From assembly GCF_950295315.1 (NCBI RefSeq), contig NC_080164.1:56993296-57057295 (forward strand): 64,000 nt of DNA, in the 5' to 3' direction. Origin of the DNA: Erinaceus europaeus. Taxonomy: Eukaryota > Chordata > Mammalia > Eulipotyphla > Erinaceidae. This document shows, in pieces, positions 45,238 through 57,359 of the stretch (position 1 is its first letter; each line of letters opens with the position of its first letter). The notes beneath the pieces were generated by a model. That model made no database searches and was not told the DNA's origin. It saw nothing but the letters and a program-made list of their open reading frames with translations. Position numbers and translations under genes: made by a program.

Positions 45238-45530
45238 ACTGAATTTTAGATAATCAACAAAGATAACTGAGATGAACTGTAAGATAGACATCTGTGGTTT
45301 ATTATTAAATATTAGGAGTTACATGAGAGTGTTTGGTATGTACAGTGATGAGAGCTAAGGGGTATTGCATTGGGGAATAGTAGAGCAAAACTAAGACAAA
45401 ATGTATGTCCTTCAAGAGACCATGCCTAGTTATGGAGCAAAGTGTGACAGGACATGGTGAGAGTCAACACTACTAGAAATCAGAGAAGAAGGCATTTATG
45501 CTTTTAGAACAAGTTCAGAAATGTAAATGA
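45238..45530. other. Single-copy sequence, L2-like remnant possible
   Basis: TATGTCCTTCAAGAGACCAT near 45405 loosely resembles an ancient L2 3' region. No gene. Confidence 0.3.
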
Positions 45531-45537
45531 GCTTGTT

Positions 45538-46083
45538 GTTCATCTGAATCTCTTTGATGAAGAGTCTGTCCATGTTCTCTCCCCTATTTGAGGTGTTTCT
45601 TGTTGCTATTGCTGAATTTAGTAAGCATTCTATATGTTTTGGTTATTAGACATATGCCAAATATATGGCTTATAAAGAACTTTTCCCATTTAGTAAGATG
45701 CATTTCTGCTATGGTGATGGTTACTTTAGCTGTGTTTTCAATTTGATGCAATGCCCCTTTGCTTACTTTTTTTTTTTCTTGTTGTTGGATTTGATCCTTC
45801 AAAGATGTTTCTGAAGCAAACATCAGCAAGTGTTCTGTCATTGTTTTCTTCTATCTATTTGATGGTTTCTAGTCTAATGTCTAGGTCATTATGCATTTGG
45901 AGTGGATTTTTGTGCATGGTGAGATGTAGTGGTTCAATTTCATTAATCTTTTCCCTTCCACCCAATTTTCTCAACGCCATTTGTTGAAAAAGCCCTCCTT
46001 TCTCCATCTGATGTTTTGGCCCACTTGTCAAAAATTAGTTGTCTGTAGGTGTTTGGACTTATATTTAGGCTGTTAATTCCATT
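45538..46083 (-). pseudogene. L1 ORF2 fragment (inverted part)
   Basis: Minus-strand ORF2p-like sequence with stops and frameshifts, covering the segment just upstream of the sense part. Non-functional. Confidence 0.8.
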
Positions 46084-46089
46084 AAATGT

Positions 46090-46627
46090 CACTCCTTATC
46101 AGATAAATGCAAATAAAGACAACAATGAGATATTACTTCACACTTCTGAGAATGTTATATGCTAGAATGGACAGGAAGAAGTGCTGGTAAGGGTGTAGGA
46201 GGGAAAGGAACCTACTGCTGGTGGGAATATAAATTGATCCAAGCCTTGTGCAAAACAGTCTGAAGATCCTTAGATCACTAGAAATGTTGCTACCTTATGA
46301 TCTGGTAGCCCCTTCTCCTAGGGGTCTGTTCAAAGGACATAGAAACATCTATGCACCTGATGGATATACACCCATGTTACTAGCAGAGGAACTTATAGTA
46401 GCTCAAACTTGGAAACAACTCAGATGCTGAAGAGCAGACTAATGGCTAAGGAAGTTGTGGTATATATACACAATAGAATACTAAGTAGTTATAAAAATTA
46501 TGAAATCTTCTCCTTTGTCTCTTCCTTGGTGGAACTTGAAGCAATCATTTTAAATGAGATAATCCAGAAGGCCAAGGATGAGTATCAGCTGATTTTCACA
46601 CACATGTGGAAACTAAGGACAAGGTAA
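46090..46627 (+). pseudogene. L1 ORF2 C-terminus (sense part)
   Basis: Plus-strand frames at 46248-46430 and 46409-46627 read the ORF2p end (LLPYDL, IYAPDGYTPM, AQTWKQLRC; then NEIIQKAKDEYQ). Broken by a frameshift near 46420. Confidence 0.88.
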
Positions 46628-46888
46628 AGAAAAGGAAATCACAAGGTGAACCCTGGACTGAGTTTGGTACTGTAGCAATGTAAAGCATTCTGGGGAAGGG
46701 GAGGAAGAGGACATTAAGATAATAGTGGAAAAAAGACTTGGGTTGGCGGTGAGAATATGGTAAAGACACCATGATGACATAAGAGGTTATATATGTGTGT
46801 CAGCAAATCTATAAACCATTATTTCTCTCAGTTAAATGGGAAAAAAATTAAATAAAATGGGGCACCAGATTCTCTGCTACCTTTAAAT

Positions 46889-47096
46889 TTTCTATTATCT
46901 TTATTTATTTGTTGCATAGAGACTGTCAGAAATTGACAAGGGAAGGAGAGATAGAGAAGAAGAGAGACAGAGAGACACCTTCAACACTGCTTCACCACTT
47001 GCAAAGCTTTCCCTCTGCAGATGGGAACCTTTGGCTCGAATCCAGGTCCTTGGCATTGTGACATGCACTATACCTGGTGTACCACCACCCAACCCC
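46889..47096 (-). mobile_element. tRNA-derived SINE, family B
   Basis: Antisense: ATTTATTTGTTGCATAGAGA tail side, GAGACACCTTCAACACTGC body, TTGGCTCGAATCCAGGTCC B box. TSD of 18 bp with one mismatch (TCTCTGCTACCTTTAAAT) at 46871-46888 and 47097-47114. It abuts the 3' end of the twin-primed L1. Confidence 0.93.
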
Positions 47097-47126
47097 TCTC
47101 TACTACCTTTAAATGTAAGCTAGAGG

Positions 47127-47250
47127 GATTGACTGGTGGCACACCCAGTAGAGTGAGATTATAAGTGTATAAGGACTGGGGTTTGAACATTTGGTCCCTA
47201 CTTGTAAGGTGGAAATTCCATGTGTGGTGAAGCAGTGCTACAGGTCTCTC

Positions 47251-47289
<39 letters not shown>

Positions 47290-47292
47290 GCT
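47127..47292 (+). mobile_element. SINE, B-like, with (CT)n expansion
   Basis: Sense: GACTGGTGGCACACCCAGTA (A-box side), GGGGTTTGAACATTTGG (B box), GTGGTGAAGCAGTGCTACAG body, then an expanded CT run at about 47241-47290. Confidence 0.75.
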
Positions 47293-49260
47293 ATACAGTC
47301 TCTATGCTGTGTACCCCATGTGTACCCCTTGGTCATGTGACCAAGATGTAGCTTATATGAGTTTCTCATCACTTTGGCCACATTGATTAATTTAAAGATG
47401 GTCACCTGAATCCATCTGTCTTCATTCTCTTCTGCTCAGACTTGCTTGACAGAAATATGGGGAAAGCTTGTTCTTTCTGCTGGGATTGCTAGGCTGGGAA
47501 AATGGGGTTAAGGGGCCACTAGTAGTTCTCTGGACATAGTATGTGGAGATATTTTTATGCTAAACAGAGGTAACCAGAACCAAGAGAAATAGACATTATT
47601 TGAATGTATCTAGTTGTGACTGAAACTAGTAATGTGGCTTGGTAATTTCTTTTATCTCTGCTAGCTTGACTTAGGTTATGTGACTTATAACTGTAAGAAT
47701 CTGACCAATATGTGATTGTGGGTTTATGACAAATGTTTTAAGAAATAAGCACAAGTTTCTGTGTTAGTGCAGGTAGTTCACAAGAAATATAAATAACCTT
47801 TTCCAAAACAACACAAAATGATAACAGTAGATTCTACCTGGGCTGATCTTTTCCTTTGAAGAAAGATACATGGAAGTGCACAGAATGAAAGCAAGATGAA
47901 ATGTTTAATGGAACTTGGTCCATTGCAGCCATTTTCAGGAATATATTGAGTCCCTATTCAGACTTTTCATAAATTCTCTGGAAACCACACTATTGCTATA
48001 TATTCTGCTAAGAACACACTGAAACATGGTACTTTGACCAGAACATTTAATTCAGTGCATATTTAACTCTGAATTAGGTGATGTACTAAGTTTAGAGGAT
48101 ATACAAATGACAAGATATACATGGTTTCTGCTCTCACGAAAGTCATGAGTTCAATAAAACAGCATAAGCTGGCATTATTTAATAAGAATATACTTTTTTT
48201 TTTATTGGTTAGGCATTTAATGACTAGACTCTCTCTCAAGACACAATTTACCCACTGGGCTTCAGTACATACTGGTCTTTAGTATTTAAAAAAGTCTGAA
48301 TTCCTTCTTAGGACTTGTCTGCTTGTTTAGCTGTGCTTAATGTCATAATGCATTGGCCTTGATTAATATAAGTGTTAACCGCCTACAGGCTGTGCTATTT
48401 CTATGAATTTCCTTTGTACTGTGCCAATTAGAGAGATATACTCAAAAAACTAAAAAGAAAAGTACAGAATAGTATAAAATTGCAAATGAATTGAATATCT
48501 GTGTTCCCTCTATAACATTCTCTCTACTTTTTGTCTTGGTCTGGAATGTCAGTTCCCATATCACTGGTTTGTGTGCTTCATGCTTCTGTTTTACATGAGG
48601 GGTGTCAGTATAGGAGAGTCCAAAGTCCATAGGTAATTGACACTTGACATGCTGGTGCATCCCCCCTCTCATTTGCAAGAGCAGAAAAGTCAGACCCAGG
48701 TCCAAACACTGGCTTTATCAGTAGTTTTATACTCTGAGTTGGTTTGCTTAATCACTGAATCTCAGTGATAAAATGAAAATGATAATAATAATCAGCTTCA
48801 GCATGAAGATTAAATAATGCCAGAAATGTGCTTAAAAAAAATGTTGGCATGGAAAGAGTCTATAAAGGAAGCTAAATTAATATGTAAATGTATGGTGAAA
48901 AGCAGGATCTTTGTTATCTCAAAGTACCTCCCCAAGATAATATAAATTATAAGGAGGGGAATAATTATTTTATACTGGGAAAACATGACAAATACAATTT
49001 TTATCATCTGATGGAAGTTAACATCATTAATAATAATGTTTATTAGATAATGTTAATAGGACAAATTGAGACCTTATGCCTCCCAGTGTGATATATATAC
49101 TGACACAAAACCGTGTTTGGTAAGTTTTTGCCCAAATTTGTAACCTGAATTTAATCATAATGAAACTTCAAGCAAATTCTCGATGGGGATCATCTTTTTA
49201 AAAACTTGCATGGACTGTTTTCTTTGTGAAGTCATAGATTTACATATGTACAATTTTACA
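47293..49260. other. Mostly single-copy sequence
   Basis: 48050-48180 resembles an L2 3' region and 48720-48840 a MIR core (CTCAGTGATAAAATGAAAAT with downstream GATTAAATAATGC). No gene. Confidence 0.4.
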
Positions 49261-49261
49261 G

Positions 49262-49420
49262 GAGCAACTTCTTCATTCAGATAAGCACAAAGAGAGAAGG
49301 AGAGACATCATAGTACTGGAGCTTCCCCTAAGTCTATGGTGCCCCACGTGGTGTCCGAGCTCAATCCGGGTCTATTCGGATAGCAACACAGTCTACTTGG
49401 TGAACTCTCTCTCCAGCCCT
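49262..49420 (-). mobile_element. SINE family F (best copy)
   Basis: Antisense: AGAGACATCATAGTACTGG, AAGTCTATGGTGCCCCACG, GTCCGAGCTCAATCCGGGTC (B box), TACTTGGTGAACTCTCTCTC (A-box side). Confidence 0.6.
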
Positions 49421-49448
49421 GATCTATATTCTTTATAAATATGAAAGT

Positions 49449-49668
49449 TAGGGGGCAAGTTGGTGGCAAACCTGATTAAGTGCTTACATTACATTGCAAT
49501 GCACAAAGACTAGGTTCAAGCCCCCCAGTTCCCACCCATAGGGGAAAACTTCATGAGTGGTGTAGTAGGGCTGCAAGTGTCTTTTTCTCTATCTCCCCCT
49601 CTCTTTTCAATTTCTTTCTCTCAATATAATAAAAAATAAAGTAAAAATCTTAAAATAAATAATAAATT
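49449..49668 (+). mobile_element. tRNA-derived SINE, family B
   Basis: Sense: GTTGGTGGCAAACCTGATTA (A-box side), AGGTTCAAGCCCCCCAG (B box), CTTCATGAGTGGTGTAGTAG body, AAATAAT tail. Confidence 0.82.
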
Positions 49669-51984
49669 CTCAAAGCTCTGAAATTAAAAGACTGATTGAA
49701 GAACTTGTCTAAATGTGGAATATAGTCTAAGATTGGATATTGGGAATATAGGGATTTTAATAGAGTAGTTCAGCTATGACATTGTTTTAATACTAATTTA
49801 TCAGTTTTGATTATTGTAAGATATTAGTTGCTGGAGATCTGGAAAAATGTATGTGTGGGTTATTCATGTCATCTTATAAAATTTTGATGTCTGGAATGAT
49901 TTCAAAATAAAAAAAAAAACAATAAAACCTACCCAGTAGTCAGTCAAACAACAATGATGTGACTGAGGAGTCTTCAGTCTGTGTGAGCCACTTAGATGGG
50001 GTCAGAAGTGTGGAATGATGCCTCTGTGTGCCTCCTCTGGGAGGTCCCACAGCTCTGTAAGGATGGCATACATTCACAAGAGCATACAGGGGCTACTCTC
50101 TGGTTCTCTGCCTATCTGTGCCCTCCATCTATAGGGCTTCTTTGAATACAAAGTTTGAGACAAGTAGGAGGACTCTGACACTTTTTAGAATTGACATTTT
50201 TCTTTTAGGTCAATAGGTTGCCTTGCTGATAAAGAATCACCCTGACTTCTCTCCATGACTCAGTCATTAATTTTTCTCTGGAATCTACCATTATCCTTTA
50301 GTTGGCAGGGCACTGGTTGCTTCTCATTACTGGGAACAGGAGGAATAATGATAAACTGATAGGAAAGTGTTAAGTGTTCAAATCTGACATCCACATTATC
50401 GATACATTATGTATAGTAGAAGAAAACTTAGAAAGGTGACTAAAGCTACTAATGGGGGCATAATACACAAAAGGGTAGGGTTTTAGACTTGCTTTCAGAG
50501 AAAAACAAATCAGAGAAAGAATATGCTCTGTAAAATGAATAGGATCATGGAAAATAAATACATGTTCTTGACTGTTCACAACAGAAGTGTAAGATACACA
50601 ACAAAATGTTAAAATCACCAGTTCTCAAAAAATAAGAGAAAAAACAACTTCACAAAATAAACAAATACATTCTTATTATAAAATAATAATTTGCAAGTAT
50701 TTGAATTAACTCATAAGTGACAGAGAAGGGTACACAAGACAAGTAAGTGGAACTATGGAGAGTGGAGAGACCAGCAAAAAACACAGGCACTTTCTTTGCT
50801 GAGCATTCTCTGATAACCTCGTTAGAATTGCATCCCAAACTGCAATTTCCCTGTTCTTAATTTTGCTCATTCACTCGTAGCCTCTTGAACATGGGCTGCT
50901 CTGTAAGAGAGAATCGATGGTGATGATTTCATAAGGAATGTTGTGAGGTTAACAAATACAATTTGTAACATGCACTGCAAATATAAAGTGCCATAAAAAT
51001 GCTAATGAATGGTAATGTGTGTCCACTCGTTAGCAGGCCAGCGCAACAGGCCAAGACTAACAGAAAAGAGACTGCCTTTTGAACACACAAAGTGCTCTCC
51101 TATTCATCTGGCCTTATGCATGCCGCCATTGGAGGCTCTGACTCAACTATCATTATTCACCCAAACAACTTCCTTTCCCTCTCTGTCTGGGTCTGCAAGC
51201 AGCTTTCTGAGCAAAGAAAGATTCCCTGAAACCTTTTGGCGCCATCAACAACAACAGCAGCAACAAAAGTTTGGCTTGAAAAATTCATTCACGGAATGAA
51301 AAAATACAATGGAAATCTATCATCATGGATGTTTTGAAGAGAGAGAGAGAGACAAAAAGCCCGATCTTTGTTTTGCATTTTGGTAAGAAATGATATATAG
51401 CTACATAGTAAAAACAGTTTTATTAAAAAGATCTTCTCACCCTGAATTCAAAATACGAATTGTACCCTCTTATCATCCAGTCACTTTAGAATGAAAGTTA
51501 AAAATGCTGATACTGTGAAACTAGCCCTTGGTATTATATCTCATAGCTGATATATTTGTCTAATACTTTGGTTTTTGAAGGCCCATTACTCAGGACCAGT
51601 GTGCAGGGCTGTTCATTTTAATCCTTTCTGGTTACTGAAAACAGGCATACTAGGAAGAACTTGTAGATAAGATTACATTTCCTGCTTCTGTGTGTAGGTA
51701 GGCAGTGGGGGATAAACCACATAGCAAAACAAATCGGGTTTTCATCACTCTGAGAAAAGGGTCCTGACCTCAGATCTGTGGACTTTTCTTTAGGGAAGAC
51801 CTGCTAAAGAGTAGAGGTCTATCTTGGTGATAATGAATCTTTCTTCTAGTGGATTAGAACATTTTTGCAGCTCATAGAAGGAATGTATATGTCTGTTACA
51901 GTGAGTTCAGGGACAAAAGCTACCTTAGTTTGGCAATACAATGTGGAATTTGTGTTAACAACTTTCTTCCTCTCTCTGTCTCTG
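49669..51984. other. Mostly single-copy sequence
   Basis: 50890-51020 resembles a MIR 3' part (GTTGTGAGGTTAACAAATAC). 51020-51300 is complex sequence with a CAACAACAGCAGCAACAA patch near 51247. The open frame there reads it as a glutamine run, with no other coding support. Confidence 0.4.
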
Positions 51985-51985
51985 T

Positions 51986-52155
51986 TTAAGATATTTTGTT
52001 TTATTTTAATGAGAGAGAAAGAGAGAGGGATACAGGAGAAAAACTAAAGCACAGCTCAGCTCTGGTTTATGGTGGGGCTGGAGACTGAACCTGGGACCTC
52101 AGAGCCTCAGGCAATAAAGTCATTTACATAACATTATGCTGTCTCCCCAGCCCAA
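51986..52155 (-). mobile_element. tRNA-derived SINE, family D
   Basis: Antisense: TTTTAATGAGAGAGAAAGAG, CTCAGCTCTGGTTTATGGTG, GACTGAACCTGGGACCTC (B box), ATAACATTATGCTGTCTCCC (A box). Confidence 0.88.
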
Positions 52156-52544
52156 CAGCCTTTTCTTTTTTTGAAGATTTATCTCCAGGATTAGTCAGGA
52201 AGCTTGGGCCTTCAGTGCTGTGAAAAATAAGGCAAATTAGGGAAGTCTTACTCTGATTTCTTCTGGGCTCCGTGAATGACTTAAAGAGATGAGTATTAAG
52301 TAACCTAGACTAAGCTATTTAACTGGGCTAAGACTTGTCTGGCTTGCTCAAAGCTGTCCAGCACTTATATGGAATGTTCGACAGTATTATTATCATTATT
52401 TATTTTGCTATAACCTAGATTTATAGCATTTGTAATACTAAGCATAAGAAACATTAATAGCTTTACTAATTATATTATACTTTACAGATATAAATAGTGA
52501 TAAAAATGCCAGGAGAACTAGTAAAGCATTTTAAAGAGAATTTT

Positions 52545-52583
52545 TGTTTTATTTACTTATTTATTTATTTATTTATTTATTTT
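52545..52583. repeat. (ATTT)n run
   Basis: About nine ATTT units, corresponding to the tail of the adjoining antisense SINE. Confidence 0.9.
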
Positions 52584-52841
52584 GCCTCCAGGGTTATCTC
52601 TGGAGCTATGAATCCACCGTTCCTGGTGGCCTTTTTTTTTTTTCTTCCTTCCTTTCTTTCTTTCTGACAGAGAGAAATTGAGAGAGGACAGGGAGATAGA
52701 GAGGGAAAGAGAAAAACACCTGCAGATCTGCTTAACACCTTGTGAAGTGGACCCCCTGCGGGTGGGGAGCAGGGCCTCGAACCTGGGTCCTTAAAACTTG
52801 GTAATATGTGTACTTAACTGGGTGTATCAGCACCCAGCCCA
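52584..52841 (-). mobile_element. Long family A/B-like SINE with 3' hairpin module
   Basis: Antisense. Module at 52584-52630 begins GCCTCCAGG and ends CCTGGTGGC (one stem pair broken), followed by GAGAGAAATTGAGAGAGG body and head ending CACCCAGCCC. Head resembles family B more than A. Confidence 0.8.
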
Positions 52842-55375
52842 CTAAAAAGAATTCATAAATGAGATGGTGATTGAAGATGTTTTTGGTGAACTATGAGATT
52901 TGAACTGAGAAAAAGAGAACTTTCTGTGTAGATTTAAATATTTTCTGCCTGTTTATAATAATTATAAAGTAATTATGCTTTATCTTAGCTCCAATAAACT
53001 GAACTGTGTATTTAATATGGAGAAAAAATGTTTATACATATTTTAGACCAGGGGACAATCTAATTGTAGAGCGGAGACAGGGAGTCAGACATAGATGAAG
53101 GAGGGGGATAAAGAGAAAGAAGAACCAAGTAACTAACATTGTACAACTTTTCTGTTTATTTAGCTTTAGTTATTGATCTACGAGGTGTTAATCAGAAAAT
53201 ATCTTGCTCTCAATTAGGGTATTGAGTGAAGGAAGAGTTAATAAATACAAAGCCTTGGCACAACTACTAATGGAAACCCATGAGCAGTTTGAAGGCTATA
53301 CAAATAAAAAAAACAAACTGAAAATGAATGATATGGTGGTTAAGAATGGGTGAGGCAGCATTTCTAGTTTGTGAGCTGGAACAGTGGGCCAGATCTTTTG
53401 AAAACTTATAGATCTCAGAATTCCTGAGGTCCTACCATCTGCTGACCCAGCAGATCAACTATAAGAATATCATCTCGCACCAGATAATGGAACTTTTGTA
53501 AAATAAGGTTTAATTGAAACAGAGCTCCCATTAATTTAAGTATTATTCTTTGTGTCTGGCTTTACATTACAACTGAAAGTGGAACATTGGGTTATAGGAA
53601 ATACCATGATGCATTTTTTGCATAGAAAAATATTTTCTACTTTTCCAACAACCCATAGTTGTAACAAAGACTTTATGACACACAGAACTAAAAATATTTG
53701 CTATCTGACTATTTAGCTAAAAGACAAAAAGGTTGTCCTTAAGTGTCCATCTTTAATATTAGCTTTTTACTCGTATTAAATATATGTACATGGTTCAAAA
53801 TTTTTCACTGCCTACTCTCGCACTATCTGAAACTCAGAAGACTGAGGTGGAGATGGGGGCTGGGTTTGCAATTCAAGAAGTATGATCCTTTGAATAAAAG
53901 GCCTTAGGTTGCATTAGATCATTCGGATTTTAAATGTCTAATCTTAAAGCTATAACTCAGGGATAAAAGAGTGTGAGTATTTTTATTTATGGTTTATGGT
54001 GGGTCTTAGTGCATTTCTCTGTCTTCTCAGAGATAGCTGAGAGGTTCATAGTAAGGAATAACTGACCTAAGCCAACTTGAATGAGTTCTCTACCACTACC
54101 TCCCTGAAGAAAATTCCTAACATGGGCAATTCATTTCCACAGAGAGGTCTTTATTTTTTGAAATGTTTTGACCTAATTCAGAGGCTAGATATAAATAAAA
54201 AGGAGGAAGTCGTTTACTCACTAAACTTATGATAAAATATTTGGGAGTTCACACACACTGGAATTAGGCTAACAATATTTTCAAAGGAAACATTGTATTT
54301 TTGCTGCTTAAATTTTACCATTAGCAAATCTTGAATTTTCCATCACACCTGATTTCATATAGCAACTTAGCCTCAGATAGGGAAAAAAAAACTTGCAGCT
54401 TTGAAATCAGATAGTAGATCTGGCATATCCATACCAGAGGGTTCAGGGACATGTTACTATTCTCTTTTAAGATTCTATTTCTTCATTTGGAAATATGCAG
54501 CAAACTCAAGTCTCAGAGTTGTATGAAGATTAAATGGGATGATGCATGTAAAGGACTTGGCAGATAATGTGATTTCAGTGAATGGTAATAAGTATTATTT
54601 TCTCAGGTGGAACAGTCCTGTTTTGAACTGCAGTAATTGCCTACCCTAATGAACACTTTCTACATATTGTTCCACATTTTTAGTTTAGTTTTTCAGATGC
54701 ATAGTTCCTCTACTTAACTGAATTCTGAACTTAATTAGTATGTGCGTATGTTGATGCATGATAAAGATCTGGAATAATACTAAAATGCACTATTGCTTCA
54801 ATAAAAATGAAAGTAGGGACACATTAATGTAACAGTTGAGTGGATTACAAATAATAGATATTTAATAAGTATCTGGATGGATTCTGGGTTTTTTATGTAT
54901 TGGGTGAATGCAGAGAACCAGAACAAAGACTGTATTTTGTAAATTCGTAAGTTGTCACTGAGACTATGTTAGTGAAGAGCCCTGCCTTTGTCCAGTTGTG
55001 ATTAAATATGCAGATGTTTACTTTTGCAAATGAGAAACTGTTTACATTATAAAGATAGCTTTGAAATGTATAGGTCTACTAGGGTCTGAATCTCAAATCT
55101 TTTTTTTTTTCTCTACCTGTGGCTCCATTAAAACACTGCTTTCCATAAGTGGTGAGGTTAGGCTATTAGTGAAAATTATTTACTTAACCAGTTATTTCTT
55201 AAGTAAGGAAGATCATGATAAACTTAATTATTAAAAGTTTATCATCTTTAGCTTCTACAACTCACTTGAGTATATCAATATTATAGTAGATATTTTTACT
55301 ATAAGATATAATAACATTTTCTCCTGTAAAACATACAAGCTTATGAATTTGGACAGACATGTGCAGTGTTTAACC
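52842..55375. other. Single-copy sequence with a MIR remnant
   Basis: 54390-54600 follows MIR order (GTTACTATTCTC, CTTCATTTGGAAATATG, GATTAAATGGGATGATGCAT). Otherwise no repeat or gene recognised. Confidence 0.4.
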
Positions 55376-55379
55376 TTTA

Positions 55380-55995
55380 CCATAGTCAGATAGGGAATAT
55401 TTTCTTAAATATTTAAATTTTTTTCTTAAGCCCCTTTGTAGCTAGTTTTCTTTCACTCAACCTCAGCCCCTGGAAATCTTTTTTGGTTACCGAACCAATC
55501 ATTTTTTTCTATATGAGAATGCACATAAAAGGAGTCACTTCTGAGTTTATCTCGTTTCACCTACCAAAATGATTTTGGGTTATGTCTATATTATTTCTTG
55601 TAGTAGCAGTTATTCCTTTTCACTAGTAAGCAGTATTCCATTGTATGGTTTATTGTGATTTATTTATTCACTTATGGACTTCCAGCTTATAGTGATTGTA
55701 AATGAAAGTGTTCTAAGAGCTAGAGAGATATCATAGTGGTTACATATAAGACTTCCATGTCTGAGGCATCATTAAGTCAGAGCTAAGCAGTGTTCTGATT
55801 TAAAAAATTAAATTTAATAATAATAACAATATATTTTAAATATGTGTGCACAGACTTATGTATTCCTAGATAGAGACATGGGTGTGGGATTACTTTAGGT
55901 AAGATATTGCTAGGTCATATGGTAAATGTATACATAACTTTATAAAACTGTCAATGTTACAAAATGATTTAACTACATTGCTTTTCTACTAGAAA
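55380..55995 (-). mobile_element. Old L1 3'-end fragment, antisense, split by a SINE
   Basis: CAGTATTCCATTGTATGGTT near 55631 matches the antisense L1 ORF2-end pattern (AGTATTCCATTGTGTATATA at 63.05 kb). GTGTGGGATTACTTTAGGTA with 'tgctaggtcatatgg' near 55885-55925 is its upstream continuation. Heavily mutated, hence older than the other L1s. Confidence 0.65.
55716..55830 (+). mobile_element. SINE family D nested in the old L1
   Basis: Sense: GAGATATCATAGTGGTTACA (A-box side), GAGGCATCATTAAGTCAGAG and an A/T-rich tail. Splits the two halves of the old L1. Confidence 0.65.
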
Positions 55996-56017
55996 TACCT
56001 GAGATGTCTGAGATAAT

Positions 56018-56198
56018 TATTTGTTTTATGTTAATGAGAAAGAAAGATTCAAAGAAGAGAGAGAGGGAGAGAGGGAGAGAGGGGGAGAGAGAGAAGAGCA
56101 CTGCTCAGCTCTGGTTTATAGTGGTGCAGGGGATTGAGCCTGAGACTTCAAAGCAGGAAATGCTCTTTGCATAGCTATTATGCTATCTCCCCCACCCA
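56018..56198 (-). mobile_element. tRNA-derived SINE, family D, with GA-rich tract
   Basis: Antisense: TTTTATGTTAATGAGAAAG, GAGAGGGAGAGAGGG expansion at about 56057-56095, CTCAGCTCTGGTTTATAGTG, GATTGAGCCTGAGACTTC, ATAGCTATTATGCTATCTCC. Confidence 0.85.
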
Positions 56199-57355
56199 TG
56201 AATCACCATTCTAGACCTTCCCCAACCAATATCAAATTTTACCTTACATTCAGTGATAAATGTTTACTTTTTTATTGGTTGTCCCAGGAGTTTCACCACT
56301 CTTGACCAACCTTTTCAGATAGGAAACTGAGAGACAAAAAAAGAAGGGGGAGGATACCTTAGCACCAAAGTTTCTTCCAATGTGCATGTGTGTTTGGGGT
56401 GGGGGGGAGCTAGGATTGAGCTTGGGTAGAATGTACGTTAAAGCATACACACACGAAGTGAGATATTTTGCCAGCTCAAATTCTTACTTTTTTGAAGTTA
56501 AGATTGTTTATAGTTACTTGCTCCTAAATGACAAAAACATGCTTTTAGAAATGTGCTATTGTTCTTCTATTTTGTTTACTATACTTATTCAGATTTGCTA
56601 ACACATTTTCATCTCAAAAATTACTGGATGAAAGTAGTCATTGAACCTACACTAATAAAACACAAAACAATGTTTGGACCTTTTTATTGTCAAGACTTCA
56701 CAAATAGCAGAGTGTCTTAAAGAAAAAAAAAGGTGCATCTCTCCTAGTTTTTCCCTTGGGCATGAGTTCCCTTAATAAAGTATAGCTTTACAGATTCTGT
56801 TTTTCAAAAATCTTCTAAGCTGAGCATGTTTCACAACTGATCTTTGCCTTCTTAGTGATCTTAAGCAAAATTATGAAAATCTTTCCAAATCCTGATTTTA
56901 CAACGCCAAGAATATTGACAGTGATGCTTTTGGAGGTTAATGATGGTCTAATTATCTTGCACCAATAAGGAAAAAGAGTCAGCCTTTTGGCAAGATTATG
57001 TCAGAACTAGTCAGATAATATAGATATTTCTACCTCCACACATTTTTCTAAAGGGGGATATTGCTGCTTTAATTAAATGTTATATGAATACATTTCAAAT
57101 AGATCCAAACACAGGGCAAAGTCTGTTTGAGAACTGCTGTTCCTATATCTACAATGTATTTGAAATGTAATTAAAAAAAAAGATAATGGGAGAGAAAAGC
57201 TAAAATAACTCGAAACAAGCAGAATATAGTAGCTCATCATTACACTAATATATCAAACAATGTGATCTTAGCTTAATTATCCCCTTTGAGAGTTGAGAAA
57301 ACTAAGCACAACCTTCAATTTACAGCTGTTTGGTGCCCAGAACCTGAATTATTAT
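56199..57355. other. Single-copy sequence
   Basis: No gene or clear repeat. 56395-56410 is a short G-run. Confidence 0.4.
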
Positions 57356-57359
57356 TGAA

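Larger units (their letters stand above)
45538..46860. mobile_element. Twin-primed (5'-inverted) L1
   Basis: 45538 to about 46083 is antisense ORF2 (minus-strand translation of 45584-45841 has the WEKFF and NKKHLK context of ORF2p). From about 46090 to 46627 the sequence is sense ORF2 C-terminus, then a ~230-bp 3' UTR and an A-rich end at about 46840-46857. The two parts are adjacent in ORF2, with only about 30 bp missing at the joint. That is the pattern left by twin priming. The 3' UTR has a GGGGAAGGGGAGGAAGAGGA purine run and differs from the other two L1 3' UTR types in the window. Confidence 0.9.

Noticed and set aside
51009..51299. 96-residue frame with a glutamine run
   Set aside because: The run is a short CAA/CAG patch. 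Nothing else suggests coding.
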